Counted from the first letter of the stretch, positions 1-4,997 are shown. The stretch: 5,610 bases of DNA from 79-D21 sp022839995 (GCA_022839995.1 JALHIN010000053.1:1-5610), one strand, 5' to 3'. Notes: generated by a model not told the origin, from the sequence alone. Numbers and translations are program-made.

Positions 1-249
1 ACCGCCCTGGAGACCCCGGCCCTGGCCCTCAGCCAGAAGACCGCCGGCGATCATCTGGATAAGCTCTTCTCGGAGATGCGCCGCCTTTCCATTCGCCAGA
101 CCACCACAAAAGACGCCGCCCGCCTCCTCGGAGTCAGTAAGCCGCTTGTTAAGAAGCTAAAACCGTATCTGGCGAAGGATTCCCGGTTTGTGATTCTCAG
201 AGATCCCCGCCACAAACAACGCCACCTTATCAGATTAGCGGGGACGTGA
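1..249 (+). CDS. C-terminal part of a coiled-coil/HTH DNA-binding protein (5' end outside window)
   Basis: The open frame runs from base 1 to a TGA at 247-249 and gives the last 82 residues of a protein whose start lies outside the window. Roughly two thirds of residues match the C-terminal half of the complete protein at 1839-2369. Shared blocks are ALSQKTA, RQTTTKDAARLLGV and DPRHKQRHLIRL. The TTTKDAARLLGV segment followed by SKPLVKKLKPYL reads as a helix-turn-helix, with SKPLVKKL as the putative recognition helix. That helix is the most divergent stretch between the paralogues, while the flanks are nearly identical, which suggests different DNA targets. The stop codon is immediately followed by a 20-base palindrome. 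Function is unknown; a site-specific DNA-binding role (partition, replication or autoregulation) is inferred from the fold and the adjoining sites. It could equally be a plain transcription regulator. Confidence 0.85.
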   Translation, partial: TALETPALALSQKTAGDHLDKLFSEMRRLSIRQTTTKDAARLLGVSKPLVKKLKPYLAKDSRFVILRDPRHKQRHLIRLAGT

Positions 250-275
250 AACCGGATAATTATCCGGTTCCGGTT
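249..275 (-). repeat. Cassette 1 palindrome, copy A (inverted)
   Basis: Bases 250-269 are the perfect 20-base palindrome AACCGGATAATTATCCGGTT, starting one base after the stop codon of the upstream HTH gene. Including an extra half site CCGGTT on the right (270-275), the whole 27 bases recur in opposite orientation at 429-455. The extra half site points into the spacer between the copies. It is a probable binding site for a dimeric protein, most simply the adjoining HTH protein (inference). Confidence 0.9.
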
Positions 276-310
276 TTGCGGATGGATCGATAGCGGCCAA
301 TTTTCGCCCC

Positions 311-333
311 GTCGGAAGTGACGATCTTCCGGC
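311..333. repeat. Cassette 1 stem-loop with TGACGAT loop
   Basis: Arms GTCGGAAG and CTTCCGGC (8 pairs, one of them G-T) flank the seven-base centre TGACGAT, followed by AAAATG. The equivalent element at 2438-2460 has the same length, the same centre and the same AAAATG tail but different, compensating arms. It could be an RNA hairpin or a spaced protein-binding dyad. Confidence 0.8.
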
Positions 334-382
334 AAAATGGGATCTGGATTAGACAGGAATAGGAATATGAATAAGTCAATGA

Positions 383-410
383 TATATAAAGAGAAGAGAA
401 GACCGATATC
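383..410. promoter_or_regulatory. Cassette 1 A/T-rich block (TATATAAA-GAGAA-CGATATC)
   Basis: TATATAAA (383-390), GAGAA (396-400) and CGATATC (404-410) recur with identical internal spacing at 2510-2537 in cassette 2. The block may be a promoter TATA box in either direction or an easily melted segment of an origin-like site. No transcript or gene clearly starts from it. Confidence 0.5.
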
Positions 411-428
411 AAGCCATGATTTTCAGAG

Positions 429-455
429 AACCGGAACCGGATAATTATCCGGTTT
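429..455 (+). repeat. Cassette 1 palindrome, copy B
   Basis: This is the exact inverted copy of 249-275, with the 20-base palindrome at 435-454 and an extra half site CCGGAA at 431-436, six bases ahead of the CCGGAT half site at 437-442. The two copies face each other around a 153-base spacer that holds the TGACGAT stem-loop and the A/T-rich block. Confidence 0.9.
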
Positions 456-736
456 TCCCCGGTCCTATCCTCTCAAAAATTTCATCTCGTTGCGGTTCCG
501 GGTCTATGCTTCAAGCGATTGAGAAGATAGGAGGGGACGCCGGGGCGGATCATTCCCGGTGCCCCCTCGCGGCCTATGCGGAGTCTCTGGACATGTCTGA
601 CGGAAGAGAAGAGGTCACGCCTGTCGACGCCAACAACTGGGAAGCGGTTGATCTCCTCCCCTGAGTATCGTGTGCGATCACGATATGTAGCAATGCATAA
701 TAAGTTTTTGGTCGTTCGTACGTGTCGTGGCACCCA
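456..736. other. Intergenic stretch without a recognised gene
   Basis: Nothing here is clearly functional. The only candidate is a short plus-strand frame from an ATG at 506-508 to a TGA at 662-664 (52 residues, ending in NNWEAVDLLP). It has G/C-rich third positions but no recognisable family and no good ribosome binding site, so it may be a gene remnant. The last 70 bases before the toxin stop codon are A/T-richer and featureless. Confidence 0.4.
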
Positions 737-1012
737 TCATATTTTCTTGCCATATGCACGATCGTGGTGCTTAACACTTAAAAATCGTACAACTTTGTCT
801 TTATCTCTTATTTCGTACAGTATAACATAATGATTGGCAACGTGAATACTCCATTTGCCAGCCAGATTCCCCGATAGTGGCTCGCCGCGTTCGGGATACT
901 CGCATATATCCTGGATTTTTTTGACGATCCTTTCCGCCAGGACCTTATTCTTTTTCGTAAGACGTTTAAAATTAGTTTTGAATTCCTGATCGGTTTCGTA
1001 TGTGTATGCCAT
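737..1012 (-). CDS. RelE/ParE-superfamily toxin (probable mRNA interferase)
   Basis: The 91-residue protein has the size and pattern of RelE/YafQ/YoeB-like toxins. An N-terminal helical part (residues 8-38, lysine-rich) is followed by ERGEPLSGNLAGKWSIHV (41-58), HYVILYEI (61-68) and a C-terminal VVRFLSVKHHDRAYG (74-88). The central beta-strand run and the terminal histidine/aspartate/tyrosine cluster match the family's usual layout of a sheet packed on helices, with basic and His/Tyr residues near the C-terminus. Family members cut mRNA at the ribosome or, in ParE, poison gyrase; the HHD...Y ending favours the RNase branch (inference). It starts at the ATG at 1010-1012, 18 bases after the end of the antitoxin reading frame, as in a typical antitoxin-toxin operon. 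Because that antitoxin appears broken, the toxin may be attenuated or controlled by another antitoxin. Confidence 0.82.
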   Translation of the reverse strand: MAYTYETDQEFKTNFKRLTKKNKVLAERIVKKIQDICEYPERGEPLSGNLAGKWSIHVANHYVILYEIRDKDKVVRFLSVKHHDRAYGKKI

Positions 1013-1030
1013 AAAATCGTGTAGAATGTC

Positions 1031-1175
1031 TCAGTCGCTAAGCAAATCCGCGATCAGGTCGTCTACATTATCAAACCGCTTGCATCACCTCCGCTATGAA
1101 CTCCTCGCTGAACTCTCCATAGGAGTCGGAGGCATGCAACCGCCCGCGCTCGTTGTGGGTTTCTATAAGAGGCAT
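1031..1175 (-). pseudogene. Antitoxin partner of the RelE-type toxin, apparently frameshifted
   Basis: An ATG at 1173-1175 with a GGGTGA ribosome binding site six bases ahead opens a frame of 34 residues (MPLIETHNERGRLHASDSYG..., then EFSEEFIAEVMQAV) that stops at 1071-1073. In another frame the sequence continues sensibly as RFDNVDDLIADLLSD, stopping at 1031-1033, 18 bases before the toxin ATG. The 145-base span is 48 codons plus one base, so one inserted base near 1077-1080 would explain the break. The restored 47-residue product would be a small acidic protein with the position expected of a RelB-like antitoxin. Alternatives are a sequencing or assembly error, programmed frameshifting, or a genuine 34-residue peptide. 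The family is inferred from position and size rather than a recognised motif. Confidence 0.55.
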
Positions 1176-1190
1176 CGGCTTCACCCGTTT

Positions 1191-1220
1191 CTAATACATA
1201 CTAATGCATACTAGTACTTT
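1191..1220 (-). promoter_or_regulatory. Tandem 10-base repeats in the toxin-antitoxin promoter
   Basis: On the minus strand TATGCATTAG and TATGTATTAG lie in tandem, preceded by a degenerate third unit AAAGTACTAG. A period of ten bases is about one helical turn. The repeats lie 16-45 bases before the antitoxin ATG and just downstream of a TATA-like CTATAATA (1221-1229), where an autoregulating antitoxin or toxin-antitoxin complex usually binds. An operator role is inferred. Confidence 0.5.
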
Positions 1221-1224
1221 ACTA

Positions 1225-1299
1225 TTATAGAGGCGGGGTACGATTCATCCCCGGCCTAAAGACCGGGGTTTTCTCTACCCCTGCACCCCGCCTCTATAA
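1225..1299. repeat. Nested inverted repeat with IS200/IS605-end-like core hairpin
   Basis: Outer arms TTATAGAGGCGGGGT (1225-1239) and ACCCCGCCTCTATAA (1285-1299) are a perfect 15-base inverted repeat 45 bases apart. Inside lies the hairpin CCCCGG-CCTAAAGA-CCGGGG (1249-1268), preceded by GATTCAT and followed by TTTTCTC. From memory, the core resembles the subterminal hairpins of archaeal IS200/IS605 elements, but no tnpA or tnpB lies nearby. It begins right after the TAG of the minus-strand gene (1300-1302), so it may also end that transcript. It could be a solo element end, a palindrome-type mobile repeat, or a terminator. Confidence 0.6.
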
Positions 1300-1683
1300 C
1301 TATCCCCGAAGACCAAGATCCCGCGCCTTCAGGGCCCGCGCCTTCGCTGTCGCCTCCTCCAGGGTCATCTTCCGGGGGGAGCCGATGTAGACGTTTTTCA
1401 CCTTTCCCCCTACCTTCCAGGACGCAAAATAGTACCGGTATTTCTTCTCCCCCTTCGCCGTGGTCTTCACCACGTCGCCCGCCTCCAGCCTGGCCTCCTC
1501 CAGGGCCTCCAGGGCCTCGCCCTCCAGCCTGGCCGCCTCCGCCTCCCTCTCCCTCGCCGCCGGTTCCATTCCCCGGAACTGCCGGAGCTTCGCTGCCTCG
1601 TCTCGCAGCTTCCGGGCCTCCTCTCGCAAGGCCTTGATCTCCTCCCCGCTTGTGGTTTCGTAAATGATCTTCGGCGTAGCCAT
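1300..1683 (-). CDS. Hypothetical coiled-coil protein with a small C-terminal beta-rich domain
   Basis: The 127-residue protein has two visible parts. Residues 13-68 form a highly charged alanine/glutamate/arginine/leucine helix with heptad-like spacing (EEIKALREEARKLRDEAAKL and onward), interrupted by QFRGMEP at 35-41. Residues 70-123 contain GDVVKTTAKGEKKYRYYFASWKVGG, then KVKNVYIGSPRKMTLEEATAKARAL. The Y-YY-SW--GGK-K--YIG pattern resembles small domains in archaeal and bacterial proteins of the DUF6788 type, often near DNA-binding or mobile-element genes; this resemblance is from memory and unconfirmed. The ATG at 1681-1683 lies about 26 bases after an AAATATATA box, so the message is probably leaderless. 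The promoter sits inside a 13-base dyad and diverges from the gene at 1839. A competing 158-residue frame over the same bases is glycine-rich out-of-frame translation and was discarded. Function is unknown. Confidence 0.7.
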   Translation of the reverse strand: MATPKIIYETTSGEEIKALREEARKLRDEAAKLRQFRGMEPAAREREAEAARLEGEALEALEEARLEAGDVVKTTAKGEKKYRYYFASWKVGGKVKNVYIGSPRKMTLEEATAKARALKARDLGLRG

Positions 1684-1689
1684 GTATAA

Positions 1690-1739
1690 TAGTTATGTGA
1701 CCATACCATATATATTTGGTGGCTAGGGTCACATAACTA
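1690..1739. promoter_or_regulatory. 13-base operator dyad enclosing the TATA box of the 1683 gene
   Basis: TAGTTATGTGACC (1690-1702) and GGTCACATAACTA (1727-1739) are perfect inverted repeats 24 bases apart. The minus-strand TATA-like box (1708-1717) lies between them, about 26 bases before the ATG at 1683. One arm covers the likely transcription start and the other the upstream promoter element, so a bound dimer or looped pair would block transcription. The regulator is not identified; it could be the product of either flanking gene. Confidence 0.75.
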
Positions 1740-1838
1740 ATCTGGCTTGTGGGATTTGGAACTCGGCAAAAAGATTATTTAGATAGAATCACAAAGCAGT
1801 AGCCGCATGTAACCACAATAGAATGAGGTGATAGTAGA

Positions 1839-2369
1839 ATGGAATTAGTAGACCAACCCCTAGCGGATGCCAGAGGCCGGTCCTCGACCAAGGATAACAT
1901 GGCCCTTCTGGCGGATAAGCTTTTCGATGACGTCCCGAGAATTAAGCATCTTTTAGCCGAGGTCCTCCAGCAGCAGGAGGATGAGATTCACCGGCTCCAG
2001 TGCATCTCCCAGCAACGACAGAGAGACATCCAGCGCCAGGAAGAAGAGATCCACAAGCTCAGGGTGGAGCTGGACACCTTCCGGGAAGAGGCCGCCCTCG
2101 AAAGAGCATACGATCGCCAGAGGATCAGCAAGCTCGAAGCCCCGGCCCCCGCTCTCAGTCAAAAGACCGCATCCGACCACCTGGACCGCCTTTTCTCAGA
2201 GATGAAACGGCTTAGGATGCGTCAGACCACAACGAAAGACGCCGCTCGCCTTCTTGGAGTGACAAAACGGCATATCAATCGATTAGAACCGCTATTGGAC
2301 GACGATCATCGTTTCCAGGTCATCAAAGATCCTCGCCATAAACAACGTCATCTCATCAGATTAGTTTAG
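1839..2369 (+). CDS. Coiled-coil/HTH DNA-binding protein, complete paralogue of the gene at 1-249
   Basis: The 176-residue protein starts at an ATG preceded by GAGGTGAT (1825-1832) six bases away, which fixes the start. Residues 1-30 are a variable lead. Residues 31-100 form a glutamine/glutamate-rich coiled coil (VLQQQEDEIHRLQ, then QRQRDIQRQEEEIHKLRVEL) able to dimerise. APAPALSQ (101-108) is a hinge. Residues 110-176 are the conserved DNA-binding part: TTTKDAARLLGV (130-141) then TKRHINRLEPLLDDD (142-156) reads as a helix-turn-helix, and DPRHKQRHLIRL (164-175) is a basic tail identical to the paralogue's. Residues 142-158 share few positions with the paralogue, consistent with changed target specificity. 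The stop codon is nine bases before its own palindrome. The arrangement of coiled-coil dimer, HTH and adjacent palindromes fits a partition protein, plasmid replication/copy-control protein or autoregulator. No known family was recognised. Confidence 0.85.
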   Translation: MELVDQPLADARGRSSTKDNMALLADKLFDDVPRIKHLLAEVLQQQEDEIHRLQCISQQRQRDIQRQEEEIHKLRVELDTFREEAALERAYDRQRISKLEAPAPALSQKTASDHLDRLFSEMKRLRMRQTTTKDAARLLGVTKRHINRLEPLLDDDHRFQVIKDPRHKQRHLIRLV

Positions 2370-2374
2370 GAACT

Positions 2375-2396
2375 TAAACCGAGACATGTCTCGGTC
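2375..2396 (-). repeat. Cassette 2 palindrome, copy A (inverted)
   Basis: Bases 2378-2395 are the perfect 18-base palindrome ACCGAGACATGTCTCGGT, nine bases after the stop of the HTH gene. The 22 bases 2375-2396 recur inverted at 2561-2582. It occupies the same place as the palindrome at 249-275 in cassette 1 but has a different sequence apart from the outer ACCG/CGGT. Confidence 0.9.
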
Positions 2397-2437
2397 CCAG
2401 TTCTCTGAAGGAATCACTAGCAGCTAAAAATCAGATC

Positions 2438-2460
2438 ATCAGATGTGACGATCATCTGAT
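2438..2460. repeat. Cassette 2 stem-loop with TGACGAT loop
   Basis: Arms ATCAGATG and CATCTGAT (8 perfect pairs) flank TGACGAT and are followed by AAAATG. Length, centre and tail match the element at 311-333 while the arms differ with pairing kept. The distance from the centre of the preceding palindrome is 62.5 bases in both cassettes. Confidence 0.85.
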
Positions 2461-2509
2461 AAAATGTAACATTATCTAGTCGGAGATATAGATATATATA
2501 CGAAAAATA

Positions 2510-2537
2510 TATATAAACAAAAGAGAAAATCGCTATC
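2510..2537. promoter_or_regulatory. Cassette 2 A/T-rich block (TATATAAA-GAGAA-CGCTATC)
   Basis: TATATAAA (2510-2517), GAGAA (2523-2527) and CGCTATC (2531-2537) repeat the block of cassette 1 with the same internal spacing. TATATAAA starts exactly 50 bases after the end of the stem-loop in both. The plus-strand CGAAAAATATATATA would fit an archaeal promoter, but an origin-type melting region is equally possible. Confidence 0.5.
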
Positions 2538-2560
2538 TTGTCTTGGTTTTGCCAAGCCGA

Positions 2561-2582
2561 GACCGAGACATGTCTCGGTTTA
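2561..2582 (+). repeat. Cassette 2 palindrome, copy B
   Basis: This is the exact inverted copy of 2375-2396, with the 18-base palindrome at 2562-2579. An extra half site CCGAGA (2557-2562) precedes the CCGAGA at 2563-2568 with a six-base period, the same arrangement as CCGGAA/CCGGAT in cassette 1. A small hairpin CTTGG-TTTTG-CCAAG (2542-2556) lies just inside it. Confidence 0.9.
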
Positions 2583-2629
2583 TTTCCAGTTTTCTTCCTG
2601 AATTAATCGGTATTCGTTATTAAGTGCAT

Positions 2630-2712
2630 GGGGCATAGCAAGCAAATGGGCTTGACAAGTTACAACATCACATAGGGATGTGATGTTTATTGTGTTTGCC
2701 TGCGTGTGCCCC
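2630..2712. repeat. Extended imperfect hairpin upstream of the methyltransferase
   Basis: The core is a perfect ten-base stem, AACATCACAT-AGGG-ATGTGATGTT (2664-2687). Around it GCAAA (2642-2646) can pair with TTTGC (2695-2699), and GGGGCA (2630-2635) with TGCCCC (2707-2712), giving an 83-base bulged hairpin. It lies between cassette 2 and the restriction-modification operon. It could be a terminator or barrier, a small structured RNA, or a miniature mobile repeat. Confidence 0.5.
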
Positions 2713-2733
2713 TCTAATGTATAATACGTTCTT

Positions 2734-2804
2734 GTTATATCAAACCCTGCGGTCAAGTTGAGGGGTCAACGTTTAGTACATCTAATGGGGAGTATAATGA
2801 GGTG
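2734..2804 (+). promoter_or_regulatory. Putative promoter and leader of the restriction-modification operon
   Basis: A weak TATA-like GTTATATC (2734-2741) would place the start near 2765. GGTCAA occurs as a direct repeat (2751-2756 and 2764-2769), and GTTGA-GGGG-TCAAC (2757-2770) is a small dyad between box and gene, a possible operator. GAGGTG (2799-2804) is the ribosome binding site. No controller protein of the usual restriction-modification type is encoded here. Confidence 0.35.
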
Positions 2805-2811
2805 CGTATAA

Positions 2812-4152
2812 GTGGCAAGCATAGGGGTTAAAAAAAGTAACCTTGGCAGAAGATCTAACGGAGGGAAAAACCAAATATGTATGTCAGATTTACCTATACA
2901 CGGGTGGTATCAATTCGTATTGGGATATCCACCTCATCTAGTCACACAGTATTTAAATAAATTCAATATCTCACATAACGCTATCGTTTTGGATCCTTTT
3001 TGTGGAACCGGAACAACAAATGTAGAATGCTTAAAAAGTAATATACCAAATTATGGAATTGAGGCAAATCCGGTTGCATATTTTGCCGCAAAAGTTAAGA
3101 CGAATATGATGCTGGACGTAGAGGATCTTCACAATTATTTAGGTTATATTTATAATTCTTCACTGTTGTCTTATAAAAAACTTTATATTGCTGATAATCG
3201 TTCGATAATCGAGCCAAAAACGAATTTAAACTTATTTGTTGTCGATTCTATACCTACACTCAAAAGCGAAAAACAAAAGATACTACCAAAGGGGTTTATA
3301 AGTGATGTGCCGTTAAATAAAGTTTTAATACTAAAAAAAGTTATTGATTCGATTGAGGATGACGAAATACGATCATTTTTTAAACTTTCATTAGCAAATT
3401 TAATTATAAATCGAGCAGGAAATATAGCTTTTGGCCCGGAGATTTATCGGACTAAACCGAAAGAAGACATTAATGCATTGGATTATTACGTAGCTAATAC
3501 TCAACAAATGATCGAAGATGTATCGAGATTCAGTGGCATTGATAACTCAAAAATTATCAAAGGGGACGCACGTAAAATCGATAAATGTCTGCCAGAGGAA
3601 CTGATGGGACAGATTAATTGCGTTATAACTTCCCCACCATACCCAAATGAAAAGGATTATACGAGAAGTACCAGATTAGAGAGTATTTTACTTGATTTTA
3701 TCAATAATAAGCGCGATTTAAGGAACGTTAAAGAGGATCTTCTACGGAGCAACTCTAGAAATATTTTTGCGAAAGACGTTGATGGTAACTGTATTGCAGA
3801 ATATAGTAAAATCACAGAAATAGCAGATGAAATCGAGAAGAAAAGAATATATCTGAATAAAACTTCAGGATTCGAAAAGATGTATCACAAAATCGTCCGT
3901 CATTATTTTGGAGGAATGTATCTCCATTTAAAGAGCCTAAAACCATATTTATCAGAGGATGCTAAGTTAGCTTATGTCCTTGGTGACCAAATGTCTTTTT
4001 TCAGAGTTTATATACCAACCGCCGAATTAATTGCGGACATTGCTGGATCACTAGGGTATAATGTCATGGGTATCGAACTTTGGCGCACGAGAATAGCTAC
4101 AGCAACAAAAATGAACATAGATGAAAATGTGTTGATACTTAAAAATGATTGA
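2812..4152 (+). CDS. DNA amino-methyltransferase of a type II restriction-modification system (probable N4-cytosine)
   Basis: This 446-residue protein transfers a methyl group from S-adenosylmethionine to an exocyclic amino group of DNA, protecting host sites from the partner nuclease. The AdoMet motif is LDPFCGTGTT (residues 60-69), followed by the acidic strand end YGIEANP (81-87). KGDARKID lies at 250-257 and the catalytic motif TSPPYPNEKDYTR at 273-285. The S/T-PP-Y form is typical of N4-cytosine enzymes, though some N6-adenine enzymes share it. The AdoMet motif precedes the catalytic motif with about 200 residues between, so target recognition may lie there or in the long region after 285. 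The GTG start at 2812 is chosen because GAGGTG ends seven bases upstream and the nearby ATG (2797) meets a stop after four codons. The nuclease gene follows after 11 bases. Base composition is clearly A/T-richer than the cassette genes, a sign of separate acquisition. The target sequence cannot be read from the protein. Confidence 0.9.
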   Translation: MASIGVKKSNLGRRSNGGKNQICMSDLPIHGWYQFVLGYPPHLVTQYLNKFNISHNAIVLDPFCGTGTTNVECLKSNIPNYGIEANPVAYFAAKVKTNMMLDVEDLHNYLGYIYNSSLLSYKKLYIADNRSIIEPKTNLNLFVVDSIPTLKSEKQKILPKGFISDVPLNKVLILKKVIDSIEDDEIRSFFKLSLANLIINRAGNIAFGPEIYRTKPKEDINALDYYVANTQQMIEDVSRFSGIDNSKIIKGDARKIDKCLPEELMGQINCVITSPPYPNEKDYTRSTRLESILLDFINNKRDLRNVKEDLLRSNSRNIFAKDVDGNCIAEYSKITEIADEIEKKRIYLNKTSGFEKMYHKIVRHYFGGMYLHLKSLKPYLSEDAKLAYVLGDQMSFFRVYIPTAELIADIAGSLGYNVMGIELWRTRIATATKMNIDENVLILKND

Positions 4153-4163
4153 GGTTGACCTAA

Positions 4164-4964
4164 ATGACTACTTTAAACAACGAAACAAAATATGATAAAA
4201 TTCTTATAGAATTGTTTCAGGCTAAATTAGCAGATTGTGGGGGCGAAGATATTATTAATTTTGATAAAGATGACGTCGCTAAAGTGGCGAACGATCTCAA
4301 CATAACTATTAGAAATATTCCGGATATAATTTATACCTACCGATCGAGACGACCGCTGCCAAAGACCATACTTGATAAAGGCAATTGGATTATTGCACCT
4401 AAAGGGAAGGGAAAATTTGCGTTTTGCAAGATAAGCCGCTCCCCGCATCTAACAATACAAGAGGGACTAACATCTATCGATATTCTAAATTCTTTACCTG
4501 AGATTGTAGAGAAATATTCTACAAACGATGAGCAAGCTCTTTTATCATGTATACGATATAATAGACTTATTGATGTTTTTACCGGAATAACTTGCTTTCA
4601 TCTCCAGTCGCATATTAGGACCACAATTAGGGAAGAAGGTCAAGTAGAGGTAGATGATCTCTATGTGGGTGTGGATACCGATGGAAACGAGTATATTATA
4701 CCAATTGAAGCTAAGGGTCCGGACGCACGTGATATGATTGGATGGGTTCAAATATCAAATTTGGTTAAATATGCAAGGCAATATTTCCCGGGAATTACCT
4801 GTTGTCCAATCGCTGTAAAGCCAATCGATGCAAATAAAATATATTTAATCGAATTCGAGGATAATCCCAATTTCGAAGAAATCTCTATAAAAAACATTAA
4901 ACTTTATAACTTAGTCCGGAAATCTTCACAAAAAAGTGGATTACAGAGCAAGCTGATATGCTAA
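4164..4964 (+). CDS. Restriction endonuclease, PD-(D/E)xK type, partner of the methyltransferase
   Basis: The 266-residue protein lies 11 bases after the methyltransferase; its ribosome binding site GAGGT (4151-4155) overlaps the methyltransferase stop codon, so the two are co-transcribed and probably translationally coupled. The catalytic signature is EVDDLYVGVDTDGNEYIIPIEAKG (residues 162-185, shown as key residues D164/D165, E182, K184): an acidic residue, a hydrophobic strand, then E-x-K, the metal-binding core of PD-(D/E)xK nucleases. A following helix contains QISNLVKYA (196-204). The preceding QSHIRTT (148-154) fits the helix that often leads into the core. Residues 1-115 look like an N-terminal recognition or winged-helix part (DVAKVANDLNI, FAFCKISRSPHL). 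From memory, similar proteins with VEVDELYVGVD...IPVQAKG cores accompany methyltransferases. It has the same A/T-rich composition as its partner. It is the only candidate nuclease in the locus. Confidence 0.82.
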   Translation: MTTLNNETKYDKILIELFQAKLADCGGEDIINFDKDDVAKVANDLNITIRNIPDIIYTYRSRRPLPKTILDKGNWIIAPKGKGKFAFCKISRSPHLTIQEGLTSIDILNSLPEIVEKYSTNDEQALLSCIRYNRLIDVFTGITCFHLQSHIRTTIREEGQVEVDDLYVGVDTDGNEYIIPIEAKGPDARDMIGWVQISNLVKYARQYFPGITCCPIAVKPIDANKIYLIEFEDNPNFEEISIKNIKLYNLVRKSSQKSGLQSKLIC

Positions 4965-4997
4965 AATCCAGCCGTTCTATCTCCGTCGCTCCTCGAC

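Noticed and set aside
51..335. 94-residue minus-strand open frame
   Set aside because: It lies antisense to the conserved HTH gene end and across the palindrome; composition is arginine-rich shadow translation.
416..664. 82-residue plus-strand frame as a gene
   Set aside because: Its first half is translated palindrome and there is no ribosome binding site; only the part after 506 might be a remnant.
482..777. Minus-strand frames of 83 and 67 residues
   Set aside because: No recognisable family, no ribosome binding site, and they overlap each other and the toxin 3' end.
1249..1272. Simple bacterial intrinsic terminator for a plus-strand gene
   Set aside because: Hairpin plus TTTT looks like one, but no plus-strand gene ends here and archaeal termination relies mainly on T runs.
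1256..1732. 158-residue minus-strand frame
   Set aside because: Glycine/arginine-rich out-of-frame translation of the coiled-coil gene, running through the hairpin and the operator dyad.
2664..2687. C/D box guide RNA
   Set aside because: A GTGATGT resembles a C box but no convincing D box pair or guide spacing was found.
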